Assembly: GCA_913062835.1 (NCBI GenBank)
Contig: CAJXXD010000075.1
Span: 1 to 5,595, forward strand
Direction of reading: 5' to 3'
Source of the DNA: an uncultured Gammaproteobacteria bacterium
Lineage (GTDB): Bacteria > Pseudomonadota > Gammaproteobacteria > Pseudomonadales > Litorivicinaceae
DNA: 5,595 nt
Position 1 is the first letter of the stretch. Every line of letters starts with the position of its first letter. The notes below the pieces were generated by a model. That model was not told the origin of the DNA. It saw nothing but the letters and a program-made list of their open reading frames with translations, and made no database searches. The translations under genes were made by a program, and so were the position numbers. Of this stretch, positions 4,856-5,595 are shown piece after piece.

Positions 4856-5595
4856 ATGACAGATAGAGATGCACTCGCCCAGTTTGGCCTTTTTGATCGG
4901 AATGTGCCGAGGTACACCAGTTATCCGCCAGCGACCCAATTCCGTGACATTCCTGACCCCTCTACCACCGAGCGCTGGTTGTCTGAATTGGATCCCAAAG
5001 AGCCTATTTCGTTGTATGCCCATGTGCCGTTTTGTCGACGGGTCTGTTGGTTCTGTGCGTGTCGAACTCAGGGGCTGGGTAATGACGACCGGCTTGATAC
5101 TTACCTCGACGTATTGACCACCGAGGTGGAGCGAATCGCCGGTCTACTGCCTACCGAGGTCAAGGTGTCGCGGCTGCATTTTGGGGGTGGGACGCCCACC
5201 TTGTTGAGTCCCGATCAATTGACGCGTTTGACGACGTCAATTCGTCATGCATTTTCGATCACCTCAGACGCAGAGTTTTCTGTAGAGATCGACCCTAATG
5301 AGATCGATGTCGCCCGACTGGATGCGCTCATGTCGGGTGGGCTTAACCGGGCCTCGATAGGGGTTCAGGACTTTGATCCCTTGATCCAGAAAGCAATTGG
5401 GCGTGAACAGTCCTATGAGGTGACTCGCGATGCCGTGCAGCTACTTCGTGAGCGGGGCATAAGGAGTTTGAACGCTGATATTTTGTACGGGTTACCCCAT
5501 CAAACCGAGGCCCGGTTGGTTCGGTCGATCGAACAGCTGGTGAGTTTGAGCCCAGATCGAGTCGCCTTGTATGGGTATGCTCACGTGCCCTGGGT
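4856..5595 (+). CDS. hemN: oxygen-independent coproporphyrinogen III dehydrogenase, N-terminal part (3' end outside window)
   Basis: The first 246 residues of an enzyme usually about 450 long; the frame is open to the window end. HemN is a cytoplasmic radical-SAM enzyme that oxidatively decarboxylates coproporphyrinogen III to protoporphyrinogen IX without oxygen in haem synthesis. The N-terminal VPRYTSYPPA (17-26) is the HemN trip-wire region. The cluster motif CRRVCWFCAC has C60, C64 and C67 as CxxxCxxC plus C69, the CxC typical of true HemN rather than HemW. Further blocks are LHFGGGTPTLLSP (107-119), EFSVEIDPNEID (140-151), LNRASIGVQDFD (163-174), IGREQS (181-186), LNADILYGLPHQT (205-217) and LYGYAHVPW (238-246). 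The ATG at 4856 gives the normal N-terminus, but its Shine-Dalgarno sequence is poor (AAGG only 2 nt upstream). An Fnr-like box upstream suggests induction at low oxygen. CWFCACRTQG looks closer to alphaproteobacterial HemN than to the CYFCGCNK of E. coli. Confidence 0.97.
   Translation, partial: MTDRDALAQFGLFDRNVPRYTSYPPATQFRDIPDPSTTERWLSELDPKEPISLYAHVPFCRRVCWFCACRTQGLGNDDRLDTYLDVLTTEVERIAGLLPTEVKVSRLHFGGGTPTLLSPDQLTRLTTSIRHAFSITSDAEFSVEIDPNEIDVARLDALMSGGLNRASIGVQDFDPLIQKAIGREQSYEVTRDAVQLLRERGIRSLNADILYGLPHQTEARLVRSIEQLVSLSPDRVALYGYAHVPW

Noticed and set aside
4669..4917. 82-codon minus-strand reading frame across the XRE-hemN gap
   Set aside because: It overlaps the start of hemN on the opposite strand, runs through the operator-like region and has no family resemblance.

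Overview
The window looks like ordinary chromosomal DNA of a proteobacterium (Pseudomonadota) with moderate GC content. It carries seven complete protein genes and two cut off by the window edges. Two regulatory signals point to a gammaproteobacterium: an E. coli-type LexA/SOS box (CTGT-N8-CCAG) and an Fnr/Anr-like box in front of hemN. However, the RNase J and HemN proteins resemble, from memory, alphaproteobacterial versions, so the class assignment is tentative. I see no rRNA, tRNA, CRISPR array or insertion sequence.

Layout. 1-570 (+) is the C-terminal, NADP(H)-binding part of the transhydrogenase beta subunit PntB, closed by a clear intrinsic terminator at 591-621. A DUF2237 protein (666-1046, +) and ribulose-phosphate 3-epimerase Rpe (1132-1800, +) follow. 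Tail to tail with rpe, overlapping its stop codon by three bases, is a small LexA/UmuD-type self-cleaving protease gene (1797-2255, -). It has no DNA-binding domain and has its own SOS-box promoter. Divergent from it is an RNase J-family beta-CASP nuclease (2298-3983, +) whose apparent GTG start lies inside that promoter. Next come a small winged-helix regulator of the EPS-associated MarR type (4092-4430, +) and, tail to tail with only 2 bp between, a small XRE-type regulator (4433-4672, -). The last gene is the 5' part of hemN (4856 to the window end, +), encoding oxygen-independent coproporphyrinogen III dehydrogenase.

How the parts may work together. PntB (NADPH supply), Rpe (pentose phosphate or Calvin cycle) and HemN (anaerobic haem synthesis) are housekeeping metabolic genes that need not be linked functionally. 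The most interesting part is 1797-3983. There a damage-inducible UmuD/LexA-like protease lacking both a DNA-binding domain and a neighbouring umuC is transcribed back to back with an RNA-degrading enzyme, and one LexA-type operator sits between them. The 183-bp region between the XRE gene and hemN holds a cluster of inverted repeats (candidate XRE operator) and the Fnr-like box.
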